From contig NC_079514.1 of NCBI RefSeq assembly GCF_000801105.2, positions 25,460,293-25,524,292 on the forward strand: a DNA stretch of 64,000 nt, given 5' to 3'. Source of the stretch: Raphanus sativus (taxonomy: Eukaryota > Streptophyta > Magnoliopsida > Brassicales > Brassicaceae). The translations under genes were made by a program, and so were the position numbers. This document shows positions 22,301 to 35,000 of this stretch, piece after piece. Position 1 is the stretch's first letter. Each line of letters opens with the position of its first letter. Under the pieces are notes generated by a model, which did no database searches, had not been told where the DNA came from, and was given only the letters and a program-made list of their open reading frames with translations.

Positions 22301-22981
22301 AAACGAAACATAGTAAATTATCAGTGTGTTAACAATAGATATTTAATGCTAAGCTGAACCATAATACAATTGTTTGATCTATATATAATACAATAATTGT
22401 ACGGAGTGTCTCCTGTGACCCCATTATTCTAAATCTCAGGGATGATCACACATTGTGGAAACGAGGGATAGGTAAATTACCTGAGCCCCCATTATCCGCT
22501 ACACTTTGTCAAAATGTATGAGTTACAATTGCAATGTCAATGAGATAGACTAGATGACCTTTGTGTCATCAAAACCTATTGAAATTGAAACTAATAAGAG
22601 ATCCAGAGATGAGAGATGAGGGGAGAAAGGGATCAGAGAAGACTACATGTGTGTTCAGATACTTGTTTGAGTTGAATCCATGTGTCCTTTGATCGATACT
22701 CCCAAGGTAAAGCCTGCACTTTTATTTTATGTTAAGAAATGAGGTTAGTAGAGGGGAATGTCAGATGAGATTTGCTAAGTTGTGGACTAGATGAATTTGG
22801 TTGCTAAGCTAGGATAATACATAATGAACTTCTGTGATTAGGATGTTTAGATATGAATTGCGAACCCACAGAGTGATGACTTCAATGTTTTGAATCTTTG
22901 AGTCCCTACTATTTTCAAACCTTTTCCAAAGACTACTGAGTTTTTGCTTGAGGACAAGCAAAGGAGTAAGTCTGGGGGAGT
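22301..22981 (+). mobile_element. 3' untranslated end of a gypsy-type element with polypurine tract
   Basis: A non-coding tract ends GAGGACAAGCAAAGGAGTAA then GTCTGGGGGAGT, a polypurine tract directly before the LTR at 22982. The rest of the element's interior is missing to the left; where the remnant begins is uncertain. Confidence 0.55.
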
Positions 22982-24267
22982 TGATATACCATGGATTTCA
23001 CCCATTTTCTACCATGGTATAATGATATTTTTATTATATAACTAATGTGTTTTCTAGCCTGTTAGGTATGTTTTCAGGTTCAGAAGTGTTTTGTGATAAA
23101 GTGATGCTTTTGGAGCATTTTGGAGTACAAGAGATAATACACCCGAGTTGACCATTTAAGACCAATTCGGAAGTCAACATTCAGAGAAGAATCGATCGAT
23201 ACTCATCAAGAGTTGTCGATCGATGTAGCTGTGAAGATCCGCGTACTAGAAGATTATAATCGATCGATACACATCTAGTGTTGTCGATCGATAGCGAGGA
23301 CTAAATGGTTTAGCCGACTACTTCACCAAGACTTCACCAAATTACGAGATTGCCCCTGATGAGTTTTTAACCTAATGGAAATGCTTAAATATCCTGCCTA
23401 AGTGTTTTTGACGGCAAGCAAGCTTTTGCAACCAGAGAAAAAATCACGCACAGAGTGTGAGAGAAAGCTAGAGTTTTATTTGTTTTGAGAGATTGGAGAG
23501 ATTTGTGATTGAACTCCATTTGTTTTCTATTCTCTATCTAATGCAATTTCTTTACCTATCTTGTGTTATGAATTGCTTAGTTATGTCTGAGTTTGCTAAG
23601 TTCTGATATTCATCAAATGGATTGTACCATATGCTTGTTCTAGAGTAACTAACTAGAGCATAGATTACTAGGATCCTTATATCTTGAATTATCTGTTTGA
23701 ACTAGTTTGTCTCCTATTGAGAAGAGCGACATCCCTCCTTGAGACCTAGTGTGCATTATCGGCTCGCGCCTAGGCATTTCTAGAAGCCGTCGATCGATAT
23801 CCCCACTGGACAATCGATCGGCGCTGCGAAAGGTGCATCGCTCGATATCTCTAAAGGATATCGATCGACTCTTTTTCTGGTCAACATGCGATAGTTGAGA
23901 TCAGAGATCTAGTTATTTAACCAGTGAGACATCACTGAGTGTTAAGCGGCAGGGTTCTTTAATATCATGCAAGCAACTTATTAGGCATTTATAGATACTA
24001 TAATCTCCATTCCTGAATAAAAGTCCTATGTCTAGCACTCTTCATTATCATTTAAACAACCATCATATTGTTAGTTAAAACAACTACCTTGCTCATTTTA
24101 GGATTGTCATTTACATTTTCATCATAAAAACCAACTTCACGTAGGATTGATTAATTTATTAGATTTAATTGGTTCCCTAGCTCCTCGTGATTCGATCTCT
24201 AAGTACTACAGTTGAAACTCTTATTTGAGAGAGTAAGGCACTCATTAGGGTAATTTGAGTGGTATCA
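22982..24267 (+). repeat. 3' LTR of a gypsy-type element with CGATCGAT palindromes
   Basis: 1286 bp, starting TGATATACCATGG just after the PPT and ending GAGTGGTATCA. It aligns along its length with the 5' LTR at 55392-56687, sharing blocks such as GGAGCATTTTG and ACACCCGAG, but is clearly diverged. It contains repeated ATCGATCGAT palindromes, for example at 23192, 23216, 23259, 23284 and 23790. No 5' partner lies nearby, so this is the surviving 3' end of a broken element. Confidence 0.75.
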
Positions 24268-24620
24268 AGAAGGCTGCTGTTATGGAGGTTATCCATGGAG
24301 AGAGTGAGCAAGCAAGGAAACTTGTTCCCTCACAGCAATCTCCTTTTATGGGAAACAGCAATGCCAAACAGATCATTCCAAAGAAAAAGATTGGCCAAGG
24401 CTATAATCCTTTTACTTTCCCTGACAAGAAGATGTCGACGGCTCTCAATGATTGGCTTAAACTTGATCCGTAAGTGAGAGAATGTCTCATAATAGCTTGC
24501 TTTAGTCTTCAAAAAAATGATTGTCTATCTACATTTTTTGTTTGAAGTTCTTATAGAGTACCTCTGGACAAGAAACCACGTAGATGTCCAAGTCGGTTTT
24601 ATCAGGTCCTCTGAACCCCC
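24268..24620 (+). pseudogene. Fragment of Ulp1-protease-like (DUF1985-type) transposon gene, copy 1
   Basis: The frame AAVMEVIHGESEQARKLVPS...PFTFPDKK...LNDWLKLDP ends at a GTAAGTG donor (24472). After an ~80-bp intron the next exon reads VPLDKKPRRCPSRFYQVL and then meets a stop. The same two exons occur on the minus strand at 57340-57790. They resemble the N-terminal part of the large Ulp1/DUF1985 proteins carried by crucifer Mutator-like elements; that assignment is from memory. It starts exactly at the LTR border, so the LTR element probably inserted into this gene. Confidence 0.6.
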
Positions 24621-24649
24621 TTAGCAGGGCTGCTCTACTGTGTAAGTCA

Positions 24650-25735
24650 TCTTCTATCTACTTAATTCATCTGGTATGTCGAATTATTTTAAAAATAAAA
24701 ACAGACATTTAAATCAATAACTAATAATGAGCTTATTAAACAACATAACCGAAATAACATAACAAGTGTTTTTAGAAACAACAGATTTCATTGTTGCTAC
24801 AAACTCTAGTTCGGGTTCCTCCCACTAACATAATAAGTTAAAGTCATGAGATCATAGCTGCAAGATAACAAATACTGTAAAAGTCACTATGGAAGCTACC
24901 AAGTGCAGTAAATATTTTTTTAAAACATGACTACATGAGATTAAGGGAATCAAACTTAAGATAACCATGATATCAAAAATCACACAGCTAGTATTATCAA
25001 GGAAAACACCAAATATGTGACCAAAAAGTTAATAAACATTTGTCGCCTAAATTTTGGGAAAATAGCTAATTCCCCTATAGACTTACCGCACCTTGAACTT
25101 TATGCACGAACATTTTGATGAGGCTTAAAACATCACAAACTAATGTAAATATAAATTTCATACACAAAATATCAAAATATGACCAAATAACTATATAACG
25201 AATCAGTTTAGGTTTAGTTGCTAAGAGAATCCAATATACACAAAGCCAGAGTCCTCTGTCTATCCATAGCGTTTCATCATACACCAAATTAACAATATAC
25301 TCTTGCAGAGAATTCTTTAATGGACATTTGATTCAAACTCAATAAATTAATACCAATGAAGGACCAACAAAGTTAAAATTAAAACCATTCCATTGTCAAT
25401 ATGGAGGAAGAGTACGGTGGAAATCAATTGGCGGAGTGAGGAAGTTGGATTCTGTGAAACGCCTATCGAGAAGTCTAGTGACGGTGAAAGCAAAGACGAA
25501 AAGAAACAGAGTTCTGGTGAATTTTCTTGTCATAAATATTTAGTATAAGTATGATTGTAATGGAACATAACTATTGAAAGTTTAATTAGTCGAAGGAGTG
25601 AGTGTTACTCCAAAGAACCCAAAGAGTTGGATTCAATCTTCGTTGACAACATATTATTATTATTCTTAGATATAAAATCGTTGTTTTTTTTATTTAAAAT
25701 AAAATAAAATAAAACAGATGTCAAACCGAATCAAA
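24650..25735. other. No gene seen
   Basis: AT-rich. A more G-rich patch (25400-25520) could be a decayed exon but gives no recognisable product in any frame. Confidence 0.4.
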
Positions 25736-25739
25736 CCTA

Positions 25740-26166
25740 TGGAAAATGCAGAAGGAGAATGTCAAGCATGGATCACGGCAAATGCACCATCTGAGAGTTT
25801 GGCTCCAACAAAAACGACAACATTGGGTCTCCATTGCATTCTAAGTTAGAAGCGCTACACTGAGAAATGGAGAGCATGTTACATCATTCAATACATCAGG
25901 ACTTTGGGACTGACTGCAAACACCTGATAGTGATACATCAATCTCAAGCATGGCAAAAATTCTCGACAAAGCTAAAGGAGATTCAAGCACGCACGAGAAT
26001 ATTCTATGATTTTAAAATATACTAATTCCTCAAGGACATAACGTTGTTGATTTCTTAGATAAAACTGCTCGATCCTTTTATATGACACACTTTATTTTGG
26101 GGTGATTCTACTCCGATGTGGTTTGAGTAATAAAATAGTCTTTTATTGTCAAAAATAAAAAAAAAT
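25740..26166 (+). mobile_element. 5'-truncated LINE 3' end with decayed RNase H
   Basis: Plus-strand frames between 25740 and 26110 read in pieces like an RVT_3 RNase H tail (HQDFGTDCKHLIVIHQSQAW). The stretch ends in TAATAAAATAGTCTTTTATT and an A-run (26152-26167). Several frameshifts and stops; no TSD recognised. Confidence 0.5.
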
Positions 26167-26749
26167 ATTCTATAGATTTGCGGTTAACTATTAATTTATG
26201 ATTATTATATATTATAATTTGTGAAAATCTAAGCAATAATTTGGTAAATTAGATCATTAAGATTTTTCATAAAATATGTCATTTTGTATTTATACGGTAA
26301 GACAATATATGATTTTAGTTCAATCTTTCATAATACAATATATTTAATAGAAAAATAAGTAAAAGTAGGAGTACATTTTAGAAAGGGAGAATTTGCCAAA
26401 TGACTAGAGTACAAAGTGTAATTAAGAAAATGACTATGATTCTGACATAATTGATTGAGTAACATTTAACACATACTTGACCCGGTTATACCGTTTATTG
26501 TTACAAGTTTCTAGTGACAAAGAATAAAGAGATAATGTCGACACCAACGTGTGTGGCCCATGATTTATGCGAGCTGTTCATAACTTACCTACAAGTACTC
26601 AATACATAAAGAAGATACATATGATTTCAACGCCTTAAGAGATGGAGAACATTCACTATTTACTGTTAACTAACATATCAAGCAAAGACATCCATGTCAT
26701 ATGCATTTTTACCACATACAGATTAACAGTGCCAAATAAGTGTTCTATT

Positions 26750-27140
26750 CCATTTATAAAAGTACTAAGTCTGATAGAAACAAATAGAACACCTTCATTT
26801 CAAAATAAACACTATATCCAATCCCTACACCTAAATACTAAATCCTAAACCCGAATTCTTAAACCAAAACCCAAAAGTGAAATCTAATTTAAATTACAAT
26901 ATTCTAAAGAAAAGAAAATAAAATAATAATATAAACCCAATTCTATACATTTATGAAAGTACTATGTCTAATGGAAACAAACAAAACACCTTCACATGAA
27001 ACAAAACCATAAACCCTAAATCCAACCTCTACACCTAAATACTAAACTCGAAACCCAAATTCCTTAATCCAAACCCAACTTTAAATCTAATTTAAAATTA
27101 CAATATTTTAAAGAAAACAAAATAATAATATAAAAATTTT
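26750..27140. repeat. ~195-bp AT-rich tandem duplication
   Basis: Two diverged copies (from about 26752 and 26948) share the order: AAAGTACTA(A/T)GTCT, AACACCTTCA, CCTACACCTAAATACTAAA, TCTAATTTAAA. A partial third copy may follow near 27200-27330. Degenerate CCCTAAA motifs occur but no perfect telomeric array. Confidence 0.6.
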
Positions 27141-27559
27141 GAACTATTATTATATACTATCTAAAATGGAATGGAGACTACTCTTGTAAACTAATACATT
27201 TGTGTCGTCAACTTTAACCCCAACCCACCTCCAACCCTAAACCAAACACACCTCAGAAATTTAAATACTAAACCCTAAAATCGAATTCCTAAACTCAAAC
27301 TCATATGTAAAATATTTTAGATTAATTAAAATATAAAATAGCATATAATATTTTGTACTATTAACTATAATATATAAAATGGAAAATAAATTAGAATTGA
27401 TAGGGAAATACATATGTGTGGCTGACGACGTCGATACTTTTAAATGTGGACAATATTACATCGATCTGCTCAACACAGACGCAAGCTAAGGAGACATTGT
27501 ATACCTATATAATTTTAAGAAATTACCTCTTCTAAATGTTTACGCGGTCGACCACATTT

Positions 27560-30116
27560 ATTTTTTGGTCCCTCATAACCCACAGATTGGTTTCTGCAGC
27601 CAGTTTTAATGTGTCCAGACTGATGACAATTGCTACATGTGGATATGTGTCCATGTCTTGACGATTTTCCAGCAGTTTCAAGCGTTCAAATGGCTCTTTC
27701 TCCTTGTCTCGTGTCCTTGGAATTCCTCTTGGTTTCTTTATTTATGGTATCCCAATAGGTGGCTTGTCTGTCTTCTTCCACAGGTTTTTGCCATTGACAG
27801 GCTTTATATTGTCGGAGTAAGTTCTTTTCATCATGTGTTTGTAGTAATATTTTGCAGTATACTCCACAGGATCCTCCTGGTTGTCATCAAACACAGACAC
27901 ATCATGTTTACAAGGAATCTTTGTAAGATCCCACCTGTAAGCACACTGATGTTAAGCCAAGTCCACCCTGTAACCACAGTCGAACTCATTCACCTCGTAC
28001 AAGCTGAAACCGCTGCGTATTGTTGAACAATGTTTTTTTTGCACATCTTTCTTTCTCCAAAAAAACCATTGTAATAGGTATGGTGTCCCACTTATCTGCC
28101 ATAAAGAACGTCTTGATATCATTTTCATTACTTGTCTGCGTATGTTCTCCAACATGTTGATCACTTTTTTTGCCCTCGCCATCTTTATGGTTTTGTTGAA
28201 AATTTCTGATAATTGTTGTGCAAGTCGGGAAAATGGGACTCGACATTAAAGAATGCTCTACACCACCGCTATGGGTCTGTATTGAGAAATTCCTTGTGTA
28301 CCACGACATTGTATGCCTCTACAAAACGCATATTCTCTTTGTACTCTCCCTCGGTGTAGCTGTATGTGACCCCAAAACAAAGAATTTACTCCGACCTCAA
28401 GAAACCAAGCTTCTTCCAATTTTCATAAATGTGCCTACCACACTTGCGATGTTCTGCCTCAGGAAGTTCTAACTCGATAGCGTGAACAAGTCCTTTCTGT
28501 TTATCCAAGATTATGGTTAGATCCTTCCCAAATTCCAAGCCGAGATATGCCTTCAGCTTTCTCACAAACCATCCCCAAGTGTCATTTTTCTCCTCTTAAA
28601 ACTTCCCACGCGGTGGGGTACATCCTATTATCGGTATCTCTCCCAACTGCTGCAAGAAAATCCTTGTTTAAATCCCTCTTCAAGAAGCATCCATTAAGTC
28701 CGACAACAAGTCCACAACAACTCTTCCAAGCAGTAGGAAATTCTTTAAAGAAAATGTAGAAGCAGTCAAACATTTGAGCACCATTAACCTCTATTGTGCA
28801 TAAATCAGTGCTTATACCTTGGTTTGATCTACGCAACTCTGCTTCATAATCCCATAGCTTCCCAAATTGTGTTGTCTGAGCTTCAAGAATTGTCCCTAAT
28901 GCAATGTGTCTTCCTCTGCAGCACTTAGATATAGGTACAACAATGTCATACTCTACCTTTATAGCATCATTGATCGCTGAAGCTTGTAGATTGACATTTC
29001 TGCGTAATTCTTCTCGAAAAAGACCAACAATCACACCTTGCTTCAACATTGAGATCTTTACCATGGTTGTGTTTCATGTGACACACTTTCACCATCCACT
29101 TGTTAATCGGCTTCTTCACTTAACAATAAACTCATAAAAGACATTTCTCTTTGCAACAAATCACTCCAATCCTGAATGACTCTGACCTTGCCATCTTCAC
29201 ATCATATTGAGTATTCATTGAATACTTTAAGAGCTGGTCTTTAAACTTTAACCCGCTGTTGAACTTTTTAAATAGCCAATATAAAGCGGGTTTTCATAAT
29301 CACAATGGTACTTGTCATTCCCTTTAGCCTTCCCTTTTCCTTTACGCTCTTGATTCCATTCTTCCTATTCATCTTCTGACTCTACTGGTGTGTCTGGATA
29401 TTCAACATCTACTGACGCCCTCACATCTTCACTATCATCGTCTTTTTCTTCTTCTTGTATACCATTTCCATAAGCTTCTATAATGGGCGCATTTTGTTTG
29501 TCCTTCCTCAAAGACAGACTGAGACCTAGCATCACTAGCACCATCTGTTACATGAACAACAAACTTCATCACCAGCATCTTCATTATCATTCAGATTTTC
29601 GTTACAGACAGCTTCATCGTCAAGAGGATTCACAGTCAGATTAGCTTCTTTACCTGTTTCCTTTTCAGCCAGATTCTTATCTTCTGATTCTTCTGGCTCG
29701 TCATCTTCTTTAGGTCTATCAAATTCATCATTCTCATTGTGTTCTTCCTCTTCATCACCACATTCTGCATCATCTCGTTTGTAGTCCGCAAGCTGAATCA
29801 CACCAGGTATGTGTTCTAAGCATTCATGTTCAACAAACAGTTCCACATTTATCGCTGACTTGCTCGTATAACGTAGCTGTCACATCTCCTCATCGTATCT
29901 ATCATATACATACTGAGTTCCTTCATCTCCTTTTTCTGATTTATACCAAATCAAGCCAACTGGTGCTCTAATTATGGCTTCTTCTTTGCAAAAATCAACG
30001 AACATATCCCACACTATGTCATCGATCTTCCACTCCACATATTTTCTCCCTAATTCACTCAAATACTCATAATCTTCACCGATCTTCTTCATTGAACCAC
30101 AAAAATGAATCTTCAA
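27560..30116 (-). pseudogene. MuDR-type Mutator transposase, decayed
   Basis: Reading leftwards: an N-terminal block from ATG at 30116 (MKIHFCGSMKK), an in-frame TGA (29882-29880), and a long Asp/Glu-rich linker (29846-29535). The core is at 29064-28582: YEAELRRSN, then GLVVGLNGCFLKRDL and AAVGRDTDNRMYPTAW. After a frameshift come DTWGWFVRKLKAYLG, ILDKQKGLVHAI and EAEHRKCGRHIYENW of the MULE transposase domain. The C-terminal CCHC knuckle CSNCHQSGHIKTGC lies at about 27610-27655. At least two frameshifts and several stops rule out a product. No terminal repeats recognised. Confidence 0.85.
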
Positions 30117-30334
30117 TTTGATTTCCTGTGAGTCCCTGTTATAAAAAATGAGTCTTTAACGATTTCTAAGAGACAAAGAACGAGGTAGAAGAAGTGAAGA
30201 ATCAAGAGACACATACAAGATAGAAGAAGTGAAGAATCGATACAAACTTACGTCATTTTCCTTCAATCTCATCAACTTTGGTTTCTTCTCAACGAAAATC
30301 GTTTTCCTCGTTCTATGTTAGTGTTAAAATCTCT

Positions 30335-30925
30335 GTTCGGAACTACGCTAGGCCCTAGTCGGGCGGTAATTCCGGACCTAGCGAGTTACCAAAATTATTG
30401 GGATTAAGCGGGGATTAATCGAGGATTAGTTTTAATACTTTCATTATATTTATATGCGTATATATAGTCACATATGTGGAATAAAACAAAGAAGTTGATG
30501 TATCATAGTGGTCCGGTCTTATTTTTTGCCGCTAAACAACCCGACTTCGAACCCCAGCAGTGTGTTTTAATTATTTTCAGTTATTAAACTTGTTGGACAA
30601 AGTCCCCCAATCGACTGACTACTCAAAAAAACGAGGCAAAATTTTCTTCTATATAAGGTATTTTCTACTGGGTAAACATGATAAAGATATATGGGCTTTG
30701 TAATAAGCCCAACAAATATCTTTAGAGTTCTTTTTTAAAAAAATTTTGAGTTAATTATTAGGTCGATTAATCTAATAATGGGCCGATTAATCGGCAATAA
30801 GTTGATTAATTAAATTGTTGGGCCGATTTATCATCTAATGATTTTTTGGTCAGATTAGAGTAAAGTCCCGGCAGAGTGGTTCCGATCAGTGATTAGCCAG
30901 GTGCCTAGGCGGCTAAAGGTTGAGT
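30335..30925. repeat. MITE-like repeat with CTAGGC/CCTAGG ends and GATTAATC motifs
   Basis: Begins near CGCTAGGCCCTAGTCGGGCGG and ends near GTGCCTAGGCGGCTAAAG, imperfectly inverted, with several GATTAATCG and CGATTAATC boxes (30415, 30765, 30785). No coding sequence; borders and TSD not resolved. Confidence 0.4.
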
Positions 30926-31087
30926 GTTTAAACTATTAGAATGTGTCACCTTCAAGGTTTAAAATGCTACTTTCCTCAAAAACTACAGAACTTCGATACA
31001 TTATATATATAGAAACTACAGTTCCAATTTGCTGACCCATTCAAGTTATCTCTCTTGTCTATCTACCTGTCTGAATCAATATTTTTA

Positions 31088-31771
31088 GACTTATTCTTGG
31101 GTTCACCCCTATAGTGAACCTAGAGGTTCACCCAACCAATAGGAATCACTCATTTCACAATTGATATCTTTTAACTCCATCATCAAAACACAAAAACCTA
31201 AACTCTAAACTCTAAACTAAAAACATTAAACACTAAATCTTAAAAATACTAAATCCTTAATCTTAAAAAGAGTTTAGAGATTAAGATTAAGGGTTTAGTA
31301 TTTTTCAGATTTATTGTTTTAGTGTTTTTGATTTAAAATTTAGGATTATCCAAGTGTTTATAATTTACCCAAGGGTTTAGGGTTTAGAGTTTATGATTTA
31401 GGGTTTAGTATTTCGATGATGGCGTTAAAATATCTATTTTTTTGCATATACTAGAGTTTAGGGTTTAGAGTTTAAGATTATCCAAGGGTTTAGCGTATAT
31501 CCAAGGGTTTAGGGTATACTAAAGGGTTTAGGTTTTATGATTTAGGGTTTAGGGTATATTTTTTGTGATATGTTAAAAATATTTTTTTTTAAATCATTTT
31601 TTTGTAACTACTATTATTTTTATTTATTTTTATTTTATTTATTTTTAAAACATAATATAACTTGATAATATTTTGTTTCCTTTTCTAAAAGATATCAATT
31701 ATGAAATGAGTGATTCCTATTGGTTGGGTGAACCTTTAGGTTCACTCTAGGGGTGAACCCAAGAATAACTC
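31088..31771. mobile_element. Mutator-like foldback MITE in the invertase promoter
   Basis: 684 bp with a 9-bp TSD, ATATTTTTA (31079-31087 and 31772-31780). Inverted ends are GACTTATTCTTGGGTTCACC and GAGTTATTCTTGGGTTCACC, continuing for about 100 bp (CCAATAGGAATCACTCATTT). The core is degenerate CTAAA/TTTAGGG repeat. It ends only 111 bp upstream of the invertase ATG. A fragment of a similar end sits at 40797-40832. Confidence 0.88.
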
Positions 31772-32058
31772 ATATTTTTATATTTGTTTTTCTTTTTTTG
31801 AGTGGGTTGATTTTTATTATTAATAGGGCTTGCCACATTCTGTTACAGTCACAAAATCTAAAGAGAACAAAAAAGAAAACTAATGGCAAGCTCCGAGTCT
31901 CTCTTGCTGGTCACTTCCCAACAAGATTCATTGTCCGATTCAATTTCAAACTCGATCTCGGAGACAGTCCGGAGAAGACCCATCAAAGTCTATTTCGCTG
32001 TCTGTTCCGGCTTTCTATTCATCGCTTTGTACGTTGCTTTCGTCGTCACAGACGGTTC

Positions 32059-35000
32059 TATGAAAGTTTAGAAAAGGAGGCAACTTTAGGTCTAGAAAAT
32101 ATGCTTCATTGACTGACTGCTCAAAGAGCTATTACAAGAGTTTATATACAACTTAGAAGGATCTAGAACTAGGGCAAACTCTAAAGCTGTAAAGTAGGAT
32201 TAGTCCTCAATCACAGACTCAAGTAATGTGTATTTGTTGCTAAGTGTGGTCCTTTGCTCTCTGTCTCTAACGTCTTTCTTTACAGGTACGGAAGATGCAA
32301 GCTGGAGAGGATTTGTCTTTACTTGAGAAGTGTTGGTGGGCTTGTGAGTTGTTGGGCTTGACACAGTGGGCTTATTACCTACAGCCCCCCTCAAACTTGG
32401 GGTGGGCTCTGCAACACCAAGTTTGGCTCGGAGCAGAACGAAAGGACGCCGTGAGAGAGGCTTCGTGAAGATGTCGGCGAGCTGCTCAGTCGCCGGAATA
32501 TGCCACGTCTCGATCAAGCCTAAGGCAACTTGCTCGCGAATATAGTGAAAATCCGTATCGAAGTGTTTCGATCGGTTGTGAAGCGCCGGATTGGCACTGA
32601 GATAAACCGCCGAGAGATTGTCGCAGTGCAGCAATGTGGGCTTATACTGAGGAATATCCAGAGCGCGAAGGAGAGCAGAGAGCCAATTGAGTTCCTGAGC
32701 GGCAGACGTAAGGGCCCGATACTCCGCTTCAGTGGAGGATTTGGAGACAGTCGGCTGACGCTTCGCGGACCACGAGATCAGATTGGGGCCAAGCATCGTG
32801 CAGAACCCGGTGGTGGAGCGACGAGTCTCCTTGCAGCCAGCCCAGTCGCTATCACTGTAAGCTTGTAGATTAAGCGTAGTGTTCTTCTTAATGTGTAGTC
32901 CCATCTTGATAGTCCCTTTCAAATAACGAAGAACACGTTTCAGGAGAGCAAAATCAGACATCGTCGGAGCATGCATCCGTTGGCAAACGAAGTTAACCGC
33001 GTACTGAACATCGGGACGCGTAATGGTGAGATACTGAAGTTTCCCGGCCAGGCTTCTGAAGTAAGTGGGCTCAGGGAAGAGAGTAGTATCAACATTGTCA
33101 ATGCGTTGCGGCAAGGGAGTGGGCATAGGATTGCAGTGAGACATAGAGGCTTGATGTAAGATGTCTTCAGCGTAGGCAGTTTGATGCAGAAATAGGGAGT
33201 CACCGTGAGTCTCTATTTCAATGCCGAGAAAGTATTTGGGAGCACCAAGATCTTTCAAGAGAAAGCGTTTGTGTAATGTCTGCAGCAGATCAGTCACTTG
33301 ATGTTCATCAGACCCAGTAAGTAGAATGTCATCTACGTAGAGCAAGAGAATTAGAGTCTTGTTGTTGATGTGATAAGTAAAGAGTGACGGGTCCGATTTG
33401 TTGCAGGTGAAGCCATACTCCAAAAGGAAATTGCTGAAGGTGTTAAACCAGGCTCTCGGAGCCTGTTTAAGGCCGTAGAGAGCTTTGGTTAAACGACACA
33501 CATGATGAGGACGTTGCGGGTCAACAAAACCTGGAGGTTGCATCATGAAGACAGGTTCATCGAGATCACCATGGATAAACGCATTTGAGACATCAAGCTG
33601 TTTCACCTTCCAGCCCTTTGCAACCGCTATGTTCAGAACCAATCTGATTGTGGCTGTTCGAACAACTGGACTAAATGTCTCAAGGTAATCCCAGCCTTCT
33701 TCTTGATCATACCCTTTAGCAATTAATCTCGACTTGAACTTTTTGATAGTGCCATCAGGATTGAATTGAATTTTGAAGACCCAACGGCAGCCAAGAACAT
33801 TCATATCTTCAGTTGGCGGTACCAAAGTCCAGGTATGAAGCATGTGTATATTTGTCATCTCATCTGAAACCGAAGCATTCCACAACGGATGTTTAAGAGC
33901 AGCAGCAATAGATTTTGGTTCCTCAGTGTCATATTTAGAGGCGAGTAGAGCATATCTCGTATTGGGTTTAGTGATACCAGCTTTAGCACGAGTAGTCATA
34001 GGGTGATTGTTTGGATTGTTGACAGGAGCAGCAGAGGGAGGTGGAGTTGGAGCAGGGTCAACAACAAGTGGTTCTGGGTCAGCAACCAGTGGTCCTTGAT
34101 CAGCGATCATTGGTTCGGGATCAACATGGAGAGGTGGTGGTTCTGGAGTAGCTGGGGGAGGAGGCATGGGAGGGATTAAGGCTCGAGAGAACGATGATGA
34201 TGGAGGTTCCGGTACGGTCTGAGAAGCTACTGGAGATGCCATCTGCCACGCCTTAAGTAAAGGTGAGTCATAGCTAGGGACCAGGTGTTTAAATTGATTT
34301 TGAAAGGGTAGAGTGTCTTCATCGAAGACAACATGTCTAGATAAGTAGACTCGACCGGTAGGAGGGTAGAGGCACCTGTAGCCTTTGTGTTGGTTCCCAT
34401 AGCCTAGAAACACGCACTGTAGAGAACGAGGTTCTAGTTTGTGTGTTGAAACTGACCGTAGACAAGGATAGCACCCTGACCCAAAAACTCTAAGCACTGA
34501 ATAATCGGGTTTCTGTTTGAATAAGACTTCATAGGGGCTTTTATCTTTCAGGACTGTCGAGGGAAGCATGTTGACTATGAAGTTCGCAGTGTTGAAGGCT
34601 TCCACCCAATATCGGAGAGGAACATGGCTGTGAAAAATCATGGACAGACCAAGTTCAACCAGATGTCGATGCTTCCGTTCTGCCGCACCATTCTGCTCCG
34701 GTGTGTGTGGGCAGCTAAGGAGATGCTTGATCCCATGTTGACTCAGGTGAGTAGTCATAGATTTATTTACAAATTCCCCACCTCCATCACTTTGAAACAC
34801 CTTAATTTTAGTTGAGAATTGATTCTCTACTAATTTTTGAAAGCCAACAAACACTGAGAAAAACTCTGACTTAGCACGTAGTGGATAAAACCAAGTATAG
34901 CGAGAGTAATCATCCACAAAGATAGCATAGTATTTGAACCCTTGATTAGAAACAACTGGTGATGGCCCCCATAGATCACAATGAATCCGATCTAATGGGT

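Noticed and set aside
30480..30620. tRNA-like GGGTTCGAA on the minus strand near 30550
   Set aside because: A B-box-like word only; no tail, TSD or cloverleaf could be supported.
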